Shown piece after piece: positions 62,000-64,000 of a DNA stretch of 64,000 nt. Source of the DNA: Granulicella pectinivorans. Its GTDB lineage: Bacteria; Acidobacteriota; Terriglobia; Terriglobales; Acidobacteriaceae. Below the pieces are notes generated by a model, which was not told the origin of the DNA, searched no databases, and was given only the letters and a program-made list of their open reading frames with translations. Numbering within the stretch: the stretch's first letter is position 1; each line of letters opens with the position of its first letter. Made by a program: the position numbers and the translations under genes. Location of the stretch: contig NZ_FOZL01000001.1 of assembly GCF_900114625.1 (NCBI RefSeq), positions 3,596,001-3,660,000 of the forward strand, given 5' to 3'.

Positions 62000-62979
62000 G
62001 CTCTCCCTCGTTCGATTTCGAAGTCGTAACGCGCTTGAAGTGAGGCAAGCTGCCGTTCGAGATCGTTGCGGAGCTCCTCCAGGAAAACCAACTCCGGTCG
62101 CTCGCGCAAGAGGCGCATAAGCGATCGATCGCCGATGCGGATGAACTGCGTCAGACGCCGGATGGCCGGTTCCGTTCCGATCGACAACGAGACGTTGGGG
62201 CGATCCAGGACCGCATCGCGACCGCCTGTCTTGCCGGTCTCACCGGAGCTTTCGAGAACATCCTTCAGATCGTCGAGGACCTGATACGCGAATCCCCAAT
62301 AGCGCGCGACCCGTTCCAGCAGATGGACCTCTGTGTCTCCGGCATCGCCGAGGATGGCAGGAAGCACGAGCGAGAGACGAATCAGGGAGACCGTCTTGCC
62401 GTATGCGATCCGCTCCGTGGTCTCGCCATCATGCGGCAGCGATCCATAGTTCAGATCGAGGCTCTGACCGTTCAACAAGCCTTCCGTGCCGAGGTTCTCC
62501 TCTACATAATCGGCGGCGGTGGAAAGTCTGCTACCTGGGCCGGAGGCGATCGTGCGCCAGAGGAGCGCATAGGCGCGGTTCACCAGGGCGAGAGCCGCGA
62601 GGATTGCCTGCGACTCTCCGAACGCGAGATGAACGCAGGCGACATTGCGCCGTTGCGCCGCGTCATCCATGCAGGGCAGATCGTCGAAGACGAGGGATGC
62701 GGTGTGGAAGTACTCGAGCGCAACTGCAAGATCGCAGGCCTGCTTCTCTGCGAGGCCGTAGGCCATCGCGGTGCGCATGGCGAGACGAGGCCTGGACAGG
62801 CTTCCCGGGTTTTCGAGGAGATGCTCCAGTGCCTCGCGCAGGCGCGGATCGACGTTCGCCGACAGGGGCATCTGCTCCAGCAGCATCGCCTGGAGCTTCG
62901 CACGCGCGGGCGCGTCGGAGACTCTCGCGCTGGGTGGTTTCAAAACCGAACGTTCCATCGTACTTTCGAGCGTTGGCAA
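61996..62979 (-). CDS. Short-chain polyprenyl diphosphate synthase
   Basis: A 327-residue trans-isoprenyl diphosphate synthase. The first Asp-rich motif is FDDLPCMDDAAQRRN (DDxxxxD, two-residue insertion as in bacterial FPP/GGPP synthases). The second is AYQVLDDLKDV, and GKTVSLIRLSLVLPA is a family helix. The bulky pair before the first motif is not obvious, so chain length (C15-C20) is uncertain. TTG at 62979 is used because AGGAG lies 8 bases upstream. Its place in a cytochrome/ABC operon rather than a terpenoid cluster is unusual. Confidence 0.9.
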   Translation of the reverse strand: MPTLESTMERSVLKPPSARVSDAPARAKLQAMLLEQMPLSANVDPRLREALEHLLENPGSLSRPRLAMRTAMAYGLAEKQACDLAVALEYFHTASLVFDDLPCMDDAAQRRNVACVHLAFGESQAILAALALVNRAYALLWRTIASGPGSRLSTAADYVEENLGTEGLLNGQSLDLNYGSLPHDGETTERIAYGKTVSLIRLSLVLPAILGDAGDTEVHLLERVARYWGFAYQVLDDLKDVLESSGETGKTGGRDAVLDRPNVSLSIGTEPAIRRLTQFIRIGDRSLMRLLRERPELVFLEELRNDLERQLASLQARYDFEIERGRA

Positions 62980-63065
62980 GAGATGCTCTCCTGTTTTCTT
63001 GGACGGGTCACAACTCGATCCGAATGAGCTTTCTCCATGACAATGTGTTCATTGACGTCGCTTGA

Positions 63066-63593
63066 TCAGGGTGCGAGCGTTGTCATGACTTCCGTGGAAA
63101 GAGGCTTATCGGCGACAGAGAGGAGAAGGCTCACCTGCCAGATCTCCGTGTCAGAGATGACCGGGCCGTAGGCTGGCATTCCCGAGAGCCGAATGCCGTT
63201 CCTGACCTTCCAATAGGTTTCACCGACCGGATCGTCGCTTACCCCGACGACCCCGCTTTTATGCTTCGCCCAGAGTTGTGGAGCCTCCGGAAACATCGTC
63301 CTGGCAAAGCTGGAAGGTTTACCGGGCGCTCCATGACAGGCCACGCACTCGTTACGATACACCTGCGCCCCCGCTGCGAGTGTGTCCGGGGTTACACTCA
63401 CCGGGGCTGTGGACGGCATCTCACGATGGATGCGGGCCTCAAGCGGCAGCTGCACAATCCTCGCTTCAAACGGAAACGGAGCATCCGCCGTTGCAACCGG
63501 GGGCCTGCCGTATGCCAGGTACAGCGCCACGAACACCGGGAGGACCAGAAGACCTCCGAGAAAACTTCCAACGACCGCGACACCATGTTTCAT
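63066..63593 (-). CDS. Membrane-anchored monoheme cytochrome c
   Basis: A 175-residue protein with an N-terminal anchor or signal helix (VAVVGSFLGGLLVLPVFVAL) and a c-type domain. The heme attachment is CVACHG, and the distal Met ligand candidate is in GIRLSGMPAYG. It would pass electrons between periplasmic partners of the operon. ATG at 63593 has GGGGAAG just upstream; a TTG four codons earlier is the longer option. It is the first gene of the minus-strand operon. Confidence 0.88.
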   Translation of the reverse strand: MKHGVAVVGSFLGGLLVLPVFVALYLAYGRPPVATADAPFPFEARIVQLPLEARIHREMPSTAPVSVTPDTLAAGAQVYRNECVACHGAPGKPSSFARTMFPEAPQLWAKHKSGVVGVSDDPVGETYWKVRNGIRLSGMPAYGPVISDTEIWQVSLLLSVADKPLSTEVMTTLAP

Positions 63594-63630
63594 CGGCTTC
63601 CCCAAGCGGCAAGACCTGCTCTGGATTCAG

Positions 63631-63660
63631 ATATATCCCGCGAAGATGACCGGTATCCAA
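63631..63660 (-). promoter_or_regulatory. Probable promoter of the cytochrome operon
   Basis: On the minus strand TTGGAT (63655-63660) and ATATAT (63631-63636) are separated by 18 bases, about 37 bases before the cytochrome start. The region is shared with the divergent response regulator gene. Confidence 0.45.
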
Positions 63661-63754
63661 CCCGAAAATGACAAGTCGTTCATTTTTGCCGTCATGAATC
63701 CTTGAAAACAGGATGGCCCTGAAAAACACCCTTCAAATGGGCTACTATCCGACC

Positions 63755-64000
63755 ATGCGCGTCCTTCTCGTAGAAGACGAACTCGAGATTCAAAGCTTCC
63801 TGAAACGATCACTTGCAGAGGCTGGCTATCAGGTGGAAGTTGCCACCGATGGAGCGACCGCCGAGCAGCTTGCGATCGAGGGCGCTCACGACGCATTGAT
63901 CGTCGATCTGGGCCTGCCTGACATGGACGGCATCAACCTCATCCTGCGGCTGCGCCAGCGTGGGGTGAAGTCTCCGGTTCTCATTCTTTCCGCACGCCGC
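63755..64000 (+). CDS. Response regulator receiver domain (partial)
   Basis: The first 82 residues of a two-component response regulator, cut by the window end. The acidic pocket is in LLVEDELEIQSFL, the phospho-acceptor Asp in LIVDLGLPDMDG, and the conserved Ser/Thr region begins in VLILSARR. It reads like an OmpR/PhoB-type receiver. TACTAT ends 6 bases before the ATG. Being divergent from the cytochrome operon, it is a candidate regulator of it. Confidence 0.9.
   Translation, partial: MRVLLVEDELEIQSFLKRSLAEAGYQVEVATDGATAEQLAIEGAHDALIVDLGLPDMDGINLILRLRQRGVKSPVLILSARR

Noticed and set aside
1..64000. tRNA, rRNA, CRISPR array, prophage or transposase genes
   Set aside because: None found by eye on either strand; repeats seen are short palindromes or the single tandem pair at 42.5 kb.

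Overview
The window is a GC-rich, gene-dense bacterial chromosome segment. I infer an Acidobacteriota (Terriglobia / Acidobacteriaceae-like) host. The reasons are gene content: a DUF1501/DUF1800 pair, a fused E1-alpha/beta 2-oxoacid dehydrogenase, an M13 peptidase, a DUF5818-like secreted protein, a divergent Lgt and many small secreted proteins. No rRNA, tRNA, CRISPR array, prophage or intact insertion sequence was seen.

Layout. 0-12 kb: the Tat-exported DUF1501 protein with a DUF1800 partner, an M13 endopeptidase, a CYTH phosphohydrolase, a Sua5-type threonylcarbamoyl-AMP synthase, DNA polymerase III delta-prime, a flavoprotein monooxygenase and a secreted S8 protease. 12-23 kb: fused E1 dehydrogenase, a TonB-like protein, ileS-lspA plus an orphan ParD-like antitoxin, and uvrA. 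23-30 kb: two tandem paralogous GT-C-like membrane proteins, a decayed SDR gene, a TPR lipoprotein-like or secreted protein, two small secreted proteins and a SprT-like metalloprotein. 30-36 kb: nrdA-nrdB for an aerobic ribonucleotide reductase whose small subunit has Phe instead of the radical Tyr (class Ic pattern), under a cobalamin riboswitch, then lgt and hpt. 36.2-37.4 kb: a low-GC insert coding a proteasome-like Ntn hydrolase and a small Cys-containing ORF. 37.6-41.6 kb: ECF sigma / anti-sigma / OmpH, a luciferase-like oxidoreductase and a DUF4130 protein. 41.6-54.3 kb: deoC, an O-methyltransferase, a GAF-GAF-PP2C phosphatase, an exporter, a Tat aldo-keto reductase, aroA, two glycosyltransferases, a miaB-bifunctional nuclease operon and a sensor kinase.

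54.4-63.6 kb is the most unusual part: a minus-strand operon, mostly linked by ATGA-type or short overlaps. Its genes in transcription order are a monoheme cytochrome c, a short-chain polyprenyl diphosphate synthase, a MacB/FtsX-type ABC permease and its ATPase, a CcoN-like heme-copper oxidase subunit I that lacks part of the canonical ligand set, a four-TM protein, an MFS-like permease fused to a CcoO-type diheme cytochrome c, a YceI isoprenoid-binding-type protein, and finally an unrecognised membrane protein. A response regulator diverges from its head at 63755 and runs off the window. I propose that this is an uncharacterised membrane electron-transfer system tied to an isoprenoid.

Other window-wide signals: the plus strand is C-rich before about 40.5 kb and G-rich after it, whichever strand the genes are on. 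This is the sign change expected at a replication origin or an inversion boundary. Several genes have a TATACT-like -10 box 6-7 bases before the start codon, which predicts leaderless transcripts.
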